A stretch of 64,000 bases of DNA from Buddleja alternifolia. Taxonomy: Eukaryota; Streptophyta; Magnoliopsida; Lamiales; Scrophulariaceae. How positions within the stretch are numbered: the stretch's first letter is position 1; the number at the start of each line of letters is the position of its first letter. Made by a program: the position numbers and the translations under genes. Below are positions 1 to 12,206 of this stretch, one piece after another. The notes under the pieces are model-generated. The model saw nothing but the letters and a program-made list of their open reading frames with translations, was not told the DNA's origin and searched no databases. The DNA lies in NCBI GenBank assembly GCA_019426215.1, contig CM033403.1:36590754-36654753 (forward strand). Reading direction: 5' to 3'.

Positions 1-2067
1 GATTAATGCAACTTCCATAACACGTCCATGTTTGTCAAATAAAGGTCGAATCTAGAATCATGAGACCAAAATTAGGACAGAATGGATAATAAAAAATTAC
101 CACATCTAACTAGAGAACATACACAATAAAATAAGACAGGAATAGCTGCACAATTATAGAATTTGATCTTGAACATCAACTGTTTTAGCATGAGGTCTGG
201 GCGGGCTTGATGCATAATATCAAGTGAAAAGGCCATTAACTAACATGCTGGCTGTTGTAAGTAAAGCGTTGCAAATATTATGAAGAGACTATTAGAATAA
301 CCAAGATGTTACTCTGCTTCATCCGTATACAACAACAGAATCCATTCACGACAGAAACCAGGAAAAGAAGTTCACGAAGAATATTTGTGAAACAGGACAT
401 GGGGCATAATTATAGTGATGAAACAAATCCTTAAAGAGAGCATTGACTGAATCTGAATTCATGCATTGCCAAGAACAGGTAATACATAGAGCTAACTTAC
501 ATCTTCCTCCGTAGCTGTCCTCGGAACAGATCCAACAAAAAGTTTGGCAAAATTAAGTCCATCTCTGTCTGAAAAATTAAAAAGATAGAGATAAATGCAA
601 CAAATAAAATCGGGATAAGTATACCAATCAACCAAGAACAACAAAATAGAAAACCACGGAACAAAGCATATACAAACAATGAAGTAGCTTCGAATATATT
701 ACCAAGAGTATCCTCAATTAATCATAAATTGTAGCAATAAGGTCACAGGACAACGATATCATCATAGAAATGAAGAAATGGAAAAGTGAAAAAGGAAATT
801 CAAGAATGACAAAGATAAAAGCTGAAAGCCCAGTATGAAAAGCTGCCAGGAATTCAGAATATTTTCAGTTTTCTCAACTTTACTATCAAGAACTTACTAA
901 TGTTAACAAGTTTTAGTAAATGAACAATTTTAAAGTTCTTCAAACATTCAAGCCTTGCATTAAGAATCCGCTTCCTTTAATCTTTTGAACCGTCAAGCTC
1001 AAAAGCTTTTCGAAACTAATGTGTTTTTGTATTTTCCAATATTATAGCCTCTGTGTACTACATATATGAAATATCTCCTCTTTCTTCTGAATCACAACTT
1101 AACCAAGCAAAACAATAGTTCCAATGTTTTACTGAGTAAATCAAATTTCTCAAAATGAATTATCATAAATAAACTTACACTAAGGCACCAGTACTATTAT
1201 CTTAAAGAGATAATTCAAATAACTCATAGCATACTAAATACCTAACATCAGCACATAATAACAACCTAAAGACCCAACCTTAAGCTATAGCTAACAACAC
1301 CCAACTACCATGGTATGTCAAGGCAACCTTTAGAACTATTATCACAGTCCATGCTAATATATAAACACATTGCTCAGTCAGCACATAAAGGCAAAGCAAA
1401 CATTAGCAAGCAAAAGATCTAATTTCAGCTAAGATCATATTAGACATCTCAATTCAAAACTACCTGGAGACCTTTCTCTACCAGCGAAAGGGTATCCTCG
1501 CTTCTGGCCCGTGAGAGCCGGGGGAGGCACATTATAATTATCCAAACCAAACCCTCCACCATCACTACCACCCCCACCCATAGGTCGAAACCCTCCACCG
1601 CCACCGCCAGGACCCATCGAACGAAATCCCCGACCATCAATCCCACCACCATCACCAGCCCTAGGTGGAAAACCTCCCCCACCACCTCCTCCCATTGGTT
1701 GAAACCCTCTTGGACCACTCCCACCCATAGGTTGAAACCCTTCCCCACCAACCTGCGGTCGAAAGCCTCCAATTCCATCACCAATTGGTCTTAATCCTCC
1801 TCCTCCTACACCTCCACCACCACTAGGGTAGCTCGGTGGGCTATCAAATGGTCTGCTGTGGTCCCTACCACCACCGCCACTACCGCGGGGGTAATTATGG
1901 GGACTGTTACGTCCTCCGCCACCGCCTCTGTAATTTTCCGGTAGGCGGTGGTCGAACGGAGATGCGCCTCCGTCGCCGCCGCCGCGGGAGTGTCTGCTGC
2001 TAGAATTATAGTGATTAGGTTCTTCGCCGCTATTGCTGTATCTATCACCGCCTCTATGCCTATCCAT
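1..2067 (-). CDS. FCA: Flowering-time RNA-binding protein FCA, N-terminal part (exons 1-3, partial)
   Basis: Three exons are read on the minus strand: 2067-1464 (ATG at 2067), 568-501, and 51 to the window edge. All junctions are AG/GT and the frame is kept. Exon 1 encodes a Gly/Pro/Arg-rich region with repeated GFRPMG and GFQPMG motifs, ending in LTGQKRGYPF, which is characteristic of FCA. Exons 2-3 begin the first RRM, with KLFVGSVPRTATEED (RNP2 region) and then IRPLFDKHGRVMEVALI. In Arabidopsis, FCA is a nuclear protein with two RRMs and a WW domain. It promotes proximal poly(A) site choice on FLC antisense RNA and on its own intron 3, and thereby promotes flowering. RRM2, WW and intron 3 would lie left of base 1. 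The Gly-rich N-terminus is longer than I recall for Arabidopsis. Identity is very likely. Confidence 0.93.
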
Positions 2068-2215
2068 GGATGCGCAAAATTGAAAACAAAAACCTAAACC
2101 TAAACCTAATTTTCTATGTATGGCGAATTGAAGGAGAAAGATTTATGGAGAGTGAAGCGAAGCTGGGGAAATTAACGAAATTATGAAGAGAACTGATTGT
2201 CGGGATTATTTAATC
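2068..2215 (-). promoter_or_regulatory. FCA 5' leader with telomere-like motif and upstream open frame
   Basis: Upstream of the FCA ATG the frame stays open for 25 codons, back to a TAA at 2145-2143. Three tandem AACCTA units (plus strand, about 2090-2110) resemble an interstitial telomere-type box of the kind often seen in plant leaders. I see no in-frame CTG in this stretch. That matters because Arabidopsis FCA is reported to start translation at a non-AUG codon. The transcript start is not known. Confidence 0.4.
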
Positions 2216-2224
2216 TTTGTTGTA

Positions 2225-2345
2225 TCCGAACGATAGCGTTTACCTCCCAACCCAGCTTTGGCACACGTGAGAGGTCCCGTGTTCAATTCTCTCCTATTGT
2301 TTGAAATATTATTGGGTCGGTGTTGTCATGATTAAAAAACTATTG
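2225..2345 (+). mobile_element. Possible tRNA-derived SINE fragment
   Basis: The stretch contains CACACGTGAGAGGTCCC followed by GTGTTCAATTC, which resembles the anticodon-arm to B-box part of tRNA-derived plant SINEs. The A box is poor and I found no target duplication, so this is a weak call. Confidence 0.3.
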
Positions 2346-2994
2346 ACGAAGGTACGTCCGTTCAGATTATCTTTAGTCTAGAATTTTAAAAAAAAAAATG
2401 TATTTTTCAAAAATTTATCAATTAAGATATATATATATATATATATTAATACTATAGACTATTTATATATATTTTACCAAAAAAAAAGACTATTTATATA
2501 TAAAAGTAAAAATGAATATAGAACTCCAAAAAAATAATTACCTAATTTCTTTGGTTTTTTTGGTAATTTTTCTAATTGTTAATACAAGTAATTGGGAAAA
2601 ATATTTCATCAATAACTCATAAAAAGTTCCTTGAAAATTAAACTTTTCCGTTTTGTTGCATTCTTCAATAATGTTAAAATAACATATTAGATTGAATGCT
2701 TCAAAAATAAATTATATATGAGAGCACACTACTGTGGGCTTTTATTTCAAAATTTACTAATACATATTTGGTAAATTTGAACAATCGTGCACAAATCATC
2801 ATAAACAAAATATTATCCAAATCACCATATGTATGCTGGTCTAATAGTTGGATCACATTTTACTTGAATTTCTCAAGTTTGCATCTCACTTGCAACTTAA
2901 AATTCATCATTTTATGCCCGTGTATTATTATTGGATGTGTCCAACTTATAATGTTTTAATTCGTTTGGATTATGATTTATCTTCTAATGACTTG

Positions 2995-3430
2995 ATGGGA
3001 CTGTGTTGATCAAGTTCGATTATATGTCCAAATGAGTTTTGACAAAGAAAATATTATGTAATAGTTAGTTTTCCTTAATTGGCCATGACGGGCTTTCCCA
3101 ACTCAATTTTACTTTTACCTAAACAATTGTTATTCAAATCAATACACTAAAAAAGTTAACTTTATGGGCTCTAACCTTAACTAGTATTATTAGATTTTAA
3201 AGAGATTATTTCATGGAAATGTGTTGATTAAGTTCGATTATATATCCGAACGAGTTTAGATAAAGAAAATATTATGTAATAATTAGTTTTCCTTAAGTAG
3301 CCATGACAGACTTTTTCAACTTAACTTTTCTTTTACCTAAAAAATTATTATTCAAATCAATACACTAAAAAAGTTTAACTTTATGGGCTCTAACCTTGGC
3401 TAGTATTATTAGATTCTAAAGATTATTTGA
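2995..3430. repeat. Tandem duplication, 2 x about 218 bp
   Basis: Two head-to-tail copies start near GTGTTGAT(C/T)AAGTTCGATT (3004 and 3221). They share, for example, TCAAATCAATACACTAAAAA and TATGGGCTCTAACCTT. The period is 218 bases and the copies have diverged moderately. Confidence 0.85.
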
Positions 3431-4479
3431 TAGGCTGAGTACTCTGCATTGGGCTTTAAGCATAAGTTGGTGATGTAAAGTTGAACATGGGCTTTCATGC
3501 CTAAAGTGCAAAACTTGCCATTTTAAACTACAAATATAATTCATATGTATTGTATTATTAAATAGAATCATAGAACTTTTATTCTATAAAAATAGATTCT
3601 GTATGTATTACTTTAGGTACAGATGCCAAACATCTGCATAAAGTGAAAGGACAAAAGGAATGCTTAAATTATTCATTGGTCACAAGTTTTTGCCCCTTGA
3701 TTCCTCAGACCCTTTATTCATATATGATGATTGAAGATGACAAAGTTGGTGTTAGGTGAAAAGAGTTAAAAGGAATTTGGACATATGATAATCTTGAGGA
3801 AATTCTCGTGTACATAAATGCTAAAGATCAAATGATGTAAATTAAGTAATACAAAAAGTTGCCGTCTCATTGGATTTAATGCTTTTTTTGATGAAACTGA
3901 TAGGTCATATTTGGAATTTCGGAAAGTAGGAGGTCCCATGATATTTACAACCTCTCAATTATTTGGAGGAATGTGACTTATGTGAATAACGTCTCTTCAA
4001 AAACCTTCGAATGACACCATTTTCTTATGTGAATTGTCCTAAATTCATAGCGATCTCTGTCCCTGCTTGTTGTTAAAGGTTCATTTCATCAAGCCTAAGC
4101 CAAGAAACTGTATTTCATCACATGGGTTACGCTAAATCCAATCAAATGCGATTTATTCAATAACAACCCCAATAGTGAGAGTTAAGGTTTATGTGGACTT
4201 CACACAATAAAAGGCGTAGATGTGTGGAATTCTTAGGGCTCAGGCTACTCGAATATGACAAAGTTGTTGCTTCTATTATCAACGCTTTATGGATTTTTAG
4301 TGCATACGTGGTTTCAGTTTCTATTAATTGTTTAGTTAAAATTACACAACCATATAGAATTTTTTTGACATAAACTCCTGATTGATATGCGTAGATTTTA
4401 GGAAATTTTAAAACTTTTAAATTTCGGTATAATCGCTATCACCTATATTAAGATGAAATAAAGAATCCCAATACACAAA

Positions 4480-5215
4480 TATTTGTGAATTGCGTAAAAA
4501 CTCGAAGATCGGTAGCTTGAAAGACCAATCACTTTGAAACAATAATTATATAAGATTATTACTACAACTTAATTTTTCCTCACTCGTACATTTTGGGTCA
4601 ATTGAATCTTTATTATGAAACTGTTGAAATCCAACTGCATCCAGCTTTATCAACTATCAATACTAAAGAATCTCAATTTAAAATATTTATGACTCGTGAT
4701 CAAACTCAAAGATCGACAACTTAATGGCCCAAGTCACTTTGAAGAAGTAATTATATAAGTTTATAATTGCAATCTAATCTTTTGTCTTACTCATACATTT
4801 TGGATCGGGTTAAATTTTTATTATGAAACCGTTGAAACCCGCCTCCATTATCTATTAATAACTAACGATCAACTATAAAAGTAGATAAAGACTCGTCCGC
4901 TCGATGGGACTGTCATGTCCAATAGGCAAAGTATGAGCTAAAGTCAATTTTTTATTATGAAACCGTTGAAACCCAACTGCATCCACCTCTATTACCTATT
5001 AATAACTACCAATCAACTATGAAAGTAGATAAAAACTTGTCTGATCAATCGGATTGTCGTGTCCAGTATAACAAAGTACGAGCTAAAGTCGAATCTTTAT
5101 TATGGACTGGTTGAAACCCATCTGCACCCACCTCTATTAACTATTAATAACTAACAATCGACTATGAAAGTAGATAAAGACTAGCCTATTGTCATATCCC
5201 AATACGAGCTAAAAG
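4480..5215. repeat. Degenerate tandem repeat block, 4 units
   Basis: TATTATGAAAC(C/T)GTTGAAA or a close variant recurs at 4611, 4819, 4953 and 5099. Each is followed by a shared stretch with TGCATCCA or related sequence and CTATTAATAACTA. Spacings of 208, 134 and 146 show units of unequal length. No coding potential was seen. Confidence 0.75.
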
Positions 5216-5288
5216 TACACCGGGAATTAGGAATGATCCGAAACTTTAGGGCTATTCCTACAAGGCTACAATCCATGATAGTCAATCA

Positions 5289-5674
5289 TAGGGGTGTTCA
5301 CGAGCCGAGCTCGAGCCGAGCTTGATCATTTTTCCAGGAGCTCGAGCTCGATTATTTGTGTTCGGGCTCAAGCTCGAGCTCGAGCTCGATCGAGCCGTAT
5401 AGCATGAGCTCGAGCTCGATTATTTCCACTGAGCTCGAGCTAAACATATATATTTTTATTTTTAATAAATTATATTATTATATAAATATTATATTATAAT
5501 ATATATATATTAAAATATATTAATGAAAAAATATATATATAAAGGGAGCTCATATAAAAAAGCTCGGCTCGATCGCCGGCTCGAGCTCGTGAGGCTCGGC
5601 TCGAGCTCGAGCCGAGTTTTTTTAGAGCCGGCTCGCCAAGCTCGCGAGCCGGCTCGGCTCGGTGAACACCCCTA
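5289..5674. mobile_element. hAT-type MITE with GAGCTC-rich arms
   Basis: The ends are inverted repeats (TAGGGGTGTTCACGAGCC on the left, its near complement ending GAACACCCCTA on the right). They are flanked by a perfect 8-bp target duplication GTCAATCA (5281-5288 and 5675-5682). The arms are built of GAGCTCGAGC-like palindromes around an AT-rich core. An 8-bp duplication is typical of hAT transposases. It lies about 160 bp upstream of the galactokinase start codon. Confidence 0.9.
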
Positions 5675-5838
5675 GTCAATCATCATCATTTCTCTCATCT
5701 TTAATTGGGAACTTATTTTTTTTCTCTTCATTTTTATCCGAAAAAAAAAGAAAAGGGATTACTGTAAATCCTTCGCTATATCATTTTACAGTGAATACAA
5801 ATTTGAAGGCACTGAAATTAAGCTGATCAAAGGTATCA

Positions 5839-8800
5839 ATGGCGAGACACGAGGAGCTGCCAGTGCCAATTTTCACTTCTCTCGAACCTGTTTATGGAAC
5901 CGGATCACACCTCGATGAAGCGGAGCAACGCTTCAACAAACTGAAATCCAAATTCGTTGAATTCTTCGGCCATCCCCCTGAAATCTACGCTCGATCTCCA
6001 GGTAATACATACTTACACAATACGGTGTATCTATATCTGTATATGTGGTTTTACGATAACCATTTATCTGGTTATTTGAAATTTACCAACGCACGTTGGC
6101 TCATTTGGTAAGTACGGGGCACTTCCACTCAAAAGTTTGTATCTTTGATTCCCGCGATCTGTAAGTATCTCTCTATCTGACTTATGGTCCGTAGGCATTG
6201 CTTTCTCTGGTAGGTGGTAGGTGACTGGAGCCGAGCCTGCCTAAATTTTTATTTAGCAACAAAAAGGGTGATTTGAATTTAGATTTTCTGTTTTTGGAGG
6301 GATTTTGTGTGATTTGAGTTTTGGGAATAATGTATGTGTTGATGATGATTGGGAGTTTGGGTTTGGTTTGGTGTAGGGAGAGTGAATTTGATAGGGGAGC
6401 ACATCGACTATGAAGGCTACTCTGTGTTGCCTATGGCGATCAAGCAAGATACTATCGTGGCGATACGAAAATGTGAAGGGGAGAAGGTGCTTCGGATCGC
6501 TAATGTGAATAGAGAGAAGTATTCTATGTGTACCTATGCTGCTGATCCTGATCAGGTATTAAGAAATTTAGCTGTATGAGTATTTATCAGGTATCTCTGT
6601 GTTTGTGTGTGCGTTCATGGATGTGAATAATACAATTACACTTTATGTTCATGTCGTTTTATCCTTATCAGGTGCAGTTATGTTCATGTGTGGAGAAAGA
6701 TTGTATAACGTATTTATGTTCATTGCTTGTGGACCTGTGGTTCACATATTAGACCTTCGAAATGGGAATTTTTCATTTTCTTAGTTCATGTCCTTTTCGA
6801 GTTCTGTTGGGTGGAAAAATCATTTGAATCGGCACTATTTTGAATTCTTGTACTTTCACTATGTGACTTTTAAAACAGGAAATTCTGGTTAGTGTTATCT
6901 GTTTTCTTTTGATTCTTCTACACATTGAGGTTTAAACTGGATTTCTATGCTACACAATTCGGCTCTAAAATGAAAATCTCTACGGAAATTTGGAGTTTCT
7001 GTGCTTGATCGTGAGAAGAGACGTGATTTTGGTATAGAATACATTTATTTGGTACAATTGGATAGAGTTTAGTGTTTAATTACCTTAACTAAAGCTTTAT
7101 TTAGTTAATATAACCATGTCTGTCTTCAACCAATGGCGGCATTAAATTTGTATGTGCCAATCGAAGAACTATGCTTGTGTTCCATTGTGGGTAAAAACTT
7201 GACCAGGGGCAACTTGATGTATTTATTCACCCGCTTTTGATCGATATAGATTGTTAAGTCGGGATTTTTATTGTGCAGGAAATTGATTTGAAAAATCACA
7301 AATGGGGTCACTATTTTATTTGTGGGTAAGATCCCTTTTGTATTTCCTGAAGTATCGTTTTAACGGATTTTCATTAGTTTCTATTGATATCCTCTTTTTA
7401 TACTGGTTGGTTCAATTTGTGGCAATAAGGCTGTTTTGGGACTTCAACTTCAAGATGGAACATATTAGTGTAAATATTATGTACAAAATTCCAACTTATG
7501 ATATTTTAAATTCCTCTGTGATTTCATCTTGCAGGTACAAAGGTTTCTATGAGTATGCTAAATCAAAGGGCATAGACGCTGGTAAAACAGTTGGACTCGA
7601 GGTTGTTGTTGATGGCATTGTCCCAACTGGTAATTCATCATTCTATTGAATACTTTAATATACAGTGATCAATCAATAAAGGGATTCATGTTATTTTTTG
7701 ACATTTAATTTGTCCTTTTTTTTTGGACACTTAGGATCTGGTTTATCGAGCTCTGCAGCATTCGTTTGCTCTTCAACAATTGCTATAATGGCAGCTTTAG
7801 GAGCAAACTTTCCCAAGGTATTGCTCACGGTTGTCATAATTCTGCATTAGCTTGTTGAGCCTCATATTAATCAGATCTAAGTCAATGCATTACCTTAAAA
7901 TGTTATTTATTGACATCGATGCTTTTCGGTTCTTTTAGGAGTAATATATTAAAATTAGTTGATAATTATTCATCAGTGTCTGTTACTGAAACTTCTTTTG
8001 CTTTCATTTGCGACTGTTTTGCTAAATTTACTTGCAGAAAGAACTTGCTCAACTTACTTGTGAATGTGAAAGACACATTGGCACCCAATCTGGTGGAATG
8101 GATCAGGTAATTTATTCATTCCTCAAAAGTGTTCCTTTATCATATCGTCTACTCTTACCGTCCTGAAAAAGCCTGCCAAGAATCTAAGGATGTGTTTGGA
8201 TTGAAGGATTTGAAAGCCATAAATTTCAAAATCATCAACAAATCCATTGAACTTATTTGGATGATTTCAAGTTTTAATGGATTTCAAATCCCTACTGCAC
8301 TCATGTTGAGCTATTTTTTCAATCATTATGGTAGATTTCCAATGATTTCATTTTGGAGTTATTTGAAATCCTTCCTCCAAAATCATTTTTCAAATCTAAA
8401 TCCATCCATCCAAGCAAAACATTAAAGTTAAATAGCGTTTATTTTTAGCACGATCATAAAAAACTATACATTTATATTCCTCTAGTTCTCTCAAGTACCT
8501 GTAATTCAAATTTTGTTGCTTCATTGACAGGCAATATCTGTGATGGCTCAATCTGGCTTCGCAGCACTCATAGATTTCAACCCTATTCGCTCTACCGAGG
8601 TGCAACTCCCCGCTGGTGGGACATTTGTTATAGCTCATTCACTAGCTGAATCTCAAAAAGCAGTTACTGCAGCTACTAATTACAATAACAGGGTTGTGGA
8701 ATGCCGTTTAGCTTCTGTAAGTTTGATATATAGTCGACTCCTAATTATTAGAAAATTTTCAGCATGACTCTTATTTTATGTACTTCAGGTGCTTCTGTTT

Positions 8801-10656
8801 GTACTTTGAAGAGTGACGTTGTCGATAGATTATTGCAAGTTTTGCTTTGCCTCCATATCAGTACAATGAACTAATATTTGGGCTGTTGCAGATTGTACTG
8901 GGCATAAAGCTTGGAATGAAGCCTGAGGAGGCTATAACCAAAGTCAAGACACTTTCGGATGTTGAAGAGTTGTGTGTATCTTTTGCTGGTAAAAGCGGAT
9001 CTTCTGATCCAGTTGTTGCTGTCAAGGTACTGATTTTCTAACCTTGCTATGTTTGGATCAAGGCTATACTTTGGTGAGGAAAAGAAAAAATGAGAATGAT
9101 AAAAAAAATTAAACACAAAATACTATAAATTGAAGCAAATATGTTTTTTCCCCTTTTCCTCGCCAGAATCCAAGAACCAAACATAACCCAAGGATTCTAG
9201 TGAGGAAATGGAAAGGAAAAGCTAAGGTATACAAAATTATAGCACAAAGTACAATCATTTAAGATAGAAAAATATTTTCCTCGCTAAACTCGAAGATCCA
9301 GTGGCTATTTTCATAGTGCTTATATCAAATGCCTTAACATGTCGTTTCTTTGTAGACATTGTTTCGCTTCTTTAAACATCAGGTTTTAATGGTTCATCGT
9401 GTTTCTTTAGGAATACTTGAAGGAAGAACCTTATAGTATGGAAGATATTGAGAAAATAACCAATGCAAAGCTGGAAGCTATTTTTGCTAATTCTCCTTCT
9501 TCCTTGGACGTGTTGAGAGCTGCCAAGCATTTTAAGTTGCACCAGGTAGTTTTGCCACTTTTTACATTTTTTATTCCCGTCATTTTTGGTTTATGATTAT
9601 ACTACTGATATTAGTTATTCCATTGATGTTCCAAACATGATATTTGTTCTCTTCATCTGCATGACCATTGTATTTCCTAGTGTTCAGTTTTAAGGGGTGG
9701 AGAGGGAGTAAAAGGACGAGTAAAGTAACGTTGATGCATCCACTTTGCTCTTTTGGATGAAATGAGCAAACTTTTCTTATCGTCCTTTTAGAACCTTTTT
9801 ATAATTTTGCGGTAATTAATTTTGCAGAGAGCTGCTCATGTCTACTCCGAAGCCAAACGTGTGTATGCTTTCAAAGATACTGTATCATCAAAGTCAAGGT
9901 GAGTTAAAACTATCAACCATTCTATATATTGCCTTCTATTGATGTTTTAAACACGTCCTAAATTTTTTTTTTTTTTGGTAATTAAACACGTCCTAAGTTA
10001 GCTTTGACACTTTAAAGTTTTAAAAATTTTAACTTATGGATTTGTTCTTTCAGCGAAGAGGAGATGCTGAAAAAGCTCGGGTGCCTCATGAACGAGAGCC
10101 ACCACAGCTGCAGCGTCTTGTATGAGTGCAGGTATACATCATTCTTTTTCTTGAATTATGGAGAAATTAAGGTTTTAATTTTTCGTCCTTCACTAATAAA
10201 TGAAACTTCTAATCAATCGTTGATTTCAAATAGCTAAAAGTATAGACGCTTATTCCCCTTCAATGCTCTATTTTGGGAAACTCCTTGTTCACTTTTGTTA
10301 TTACCTCCTATAATCAATCAGCTGCCCTGAATTGGAAGAGCTCGTAAAGATTTCTCGAGATAATGGTGCTCTTGGCGCGAGGCTTACTGGAGCCGGATGG
10401 GGTGGTTGTGCAGTTGCATTGGTGAAAGAGAACATTGTCCCACAATTTATCACTAAATTGAAGGTTCATCTTTCTCTATCTCTCAAACTGACTTAACGTC
10501 TCACGTCTACATTATCACTCAATATGGTTCGTTATTTGTAATCAGGAGCAATTTTTTCAAGCAAGAATTGATAAGGGGGTGATCAAGAAGAACGATCTGG
10601 ACCTATACATCTTTGCGTCTAAGCCATCAAGTGGCGCCGCTGTAATCAAATTTTAG
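5839..10656 (+). CDS. GALK: Galactokinase, 13 exons, complete
   Basis: ATP-dependent phosphorylation of galactose to galactose 1-phosphate (GHMP kinase family, cytosolic), salvaging galactose released from wall polymers. Exons: 5839-6001, 6377-6555, 7279-7325, 7535-7629, 7735-7817, 8038-8106, 8531-8716, 8892-9026, 9411-9545, 9828-9898, 10054-10131, 10322-10463, 10546-10656. They sum to 1494 nt, or 497 aa, close to the 496 aa I recall for Arabidopsis. The galactokinase signature [12 protein letters not shown] is at about residues 55-66, the phosphate-binding loop [12 protein letters not shown] at 159-170, the catalytic Asp in SGGMDQ at about 211, and GHMP motif 3 ([13 protein letters not shown]) at 435-447. 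All introns are GT-AG. The start is the first ATG and fits the family N-terminus ([13 protein letters not shown]). No lesion was seen, so the gene looks functional. Confidence 0.97.
6092..6265 (+). mobile_element. Possible SINE in galactokinase intron 1
   Basis: TTGGCTCATTTGGTAAG resembles a Pol III A box and TTTGATTCCC downstream a B box. The spacing is tRNA-like, followed by about 120 bases of unrelated body. The tail is only weakly A-rich and no target duplication was found. Confidence 0.35.
8188..8422. mobile_element. Tourist-like MITE in galactokinase intron 6
   Basis: About 235 bp with imperfect inverted ends (GGATGTGTTTGGATTGAAGG, and the complement of CCATCCATCCAAGCAAAACAT) and TAA on both sides (8185-8187, 8423-8425). 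The TAA duplication and the TGTTTGG ends fit PIF/Harbinger-type MITEs. It is intronic and does not disturb the splice sites. Confidence 0.6.
9045..9195. mobile_element. Possible small inverted-repeat element in galactokinase intron 8
   Basis: GCTATGTTTGGATCAAGG on the left and the complement of CCAAGAACCAAACATAACC on the right form imperfect ends. GAGGAAAAG and CTTTTCCTC lie inside as a second inverted pair. No clear target duplication was found. Confidence 0.35.
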
Positions 10657-11727
10657 CTGAAGCACACTATATGAGCAGCAGCTTATTATTGCTTGATCAG
10701 AAAAAAGGATCTATTTTGGTCTTTTCTTTTCTGAAAATAAAGATGCATTTTGTTTCATTGGTAGCTTGTCTGTAGAAATTAGAATAAAGCTCATCTTAGT
10801 TACTTATTTTGTCACCCAGAGATTCGTAATACTGCAACATTTAATTTATCATATTGCAATTTGCAAATGCTGCTATATCCATTTTTATGTTTTTTTCTCT
10901 CTTGAATGCCATTTTGTGTTGCACTATATTTTTTCTTAAAATTCTTTACTAAATTTGTGGGCTTGATCTCGATAACGATGTATAAGAACTTGTGGGTTTA
11001 AGAAATTTAATCTCGATAACGATGGAGTTTGAGCTTGGTTTGATAAAAACGTTATTTGAGTTCGAAAAAGCTTGAATTCGAGCCGAATTCATGACCGACT
11101 CGATAGATTCGCGAACCAAATCGAGTCGAATTACACCCTATCGATATAATTCAGGAGATGGGTCCAAACAGCTTCCCACCTACAAAACATGAATTGACCT
11201 TCATTAATTTCAGATGATTTTGCACATCTTAAAAGATATTTTTTGTCCCAACGTTTTGTTTTTGGTTTAGCAAAGGTAAGAGCACATCACATGCTTAAAC
11301 TAGTGAAACTATGAATCTAACCATTACCAAATCACAAATTGTAAGAATTAAATCTAAAATTGGACCAATTTTCTGAAATTCGATTCTATTAACTAGGACG
11401 TAGACTTTTATTTGTCTATTTCATCTATTATATATATATATATACACACACACACAATGAATATAGATAATGCATGTGTCGGTGGAGATATTAGATTAGC
11501 AACAAGCCAAGTGAGAGAAGATGAGGCGGCAAAACCTCACTTTCAGTTCCAATAAGCTGTCACTTTCAAATTCAAATCTACAATTTTGCATTCATAAATA
11601 ATTATTAAGTAATTGATAGATACGATGTGGTGTAATAATTTCAGTCATTAATGATGGCCAAAGATCATTAAAACTCCACTTTCCTGCTTGTTCCCCTCAG
11701 GCCCAATCCCTCGTGCACTTATCTCCA

Positions 11728-11780
<53 letters not shown>

Positions 11781-11815
11781 TGGTGGGAGATCAGAAAAAG
11801 ATAAAATAAGATTAA
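10657..11815. other. Galactokinase 3' flank and spacer
   Basis: Just after the stop, AATAAAGATGC (10736) and AATAAAGCTC (10783) are plausible polyadenylation signals. Around 10960-11145 there is a degraded stretch of TCGAGTTC/GAGCTTG motifs similar to the GAGCTC-rich MITEs elsewhere. A CT microsatellite is listed separately. No coding region was seen. Confidence 0.6.
11732..11780. repeat. CT/CA compound microsatellite
   Basis: An uninterrupted CT run to 11769 is followed by a short CA run to 11780, about 470 bp upstream of the TATA box of the next gene. Confidence 0.95.
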
Positions 11816-12163
11816 GGGACCATTGCAATATTAACCCTATAAAACATGACATGTCGTAATTTTAAACCCATTGTTTATAAACATGCAAAGTTAGGCCCTG
11901 TAGGATGCATTGTTTTTCAATTTTTAGTATCGTCCGTTTAAAGTTGGACAGAATTTTGCGCGTATAACATATGCGCCCTTAAATTTGTTACTGATCATGG
12001 TGCAAGACGCACAACCAGATAACGATTGTTATCCGTTTTTGAACTTTTAGGACTAAAAATGCAAAACAATATGTCCCATAAGGCTAATTTGTAAATTTAT
12101 AAAAAATTGAGACTGAAAATGAAATAAGCCTTATTTTATAGGACCAATATTGCAATTTTCTCT
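11816..12163. mobile_element. MITE in the promoter region of the 12.9 kb gene
   Basis: Inverted ends (left GGGACCATTGCAATATT..CCTATAAAA, right complement AGAGAAAATTGCAATATTGGTCCTATAAAA) lie 348 bp apart. They are bordered by AAGATTAA (11808-11815) and AAGATGAA (12164-12171), an 8-bp target duplication with one mismatch. Its right end is only about 35 bp from the TATA box at 12199. Confidence 0.7.
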
Positions 12164-12198
12164 AAGATGAATTTGAATAGCCCACTTCAGTTTTCACT

Positions 12199-12206
12199 TA
12201 TATATA
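12199..12206 (+). promoter_or_regulatory. TATA box of the 12895-14111 gene
   Basis: TATATATA followed about 200 bp later by a likely leader intron (12409-12753, AAAAG/GTAATT to CACACAG/GTT), placing the ATG in the second exon. Transcript start is inferred at about 12230. Confidence 0.5.

Larger units (their letters stand above)
2346..5288. other. Intergenic spacer between FCA and galactokinase
   Basis: This stretch is AT-rich with no convincing coding region. It holds two separate tandem-repeat blocks, listed on their own. The short open frames in it lack splice, domain or start context. Confidence 0.7.

Noticed and set aside
1449..2048. Further long open frames on both strands over FCA exon 1
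   Set aside because: They are by-products of the GC-rich, Gly-coding exon; only the frame with LTGQKRGYPF joins to RRM exons.
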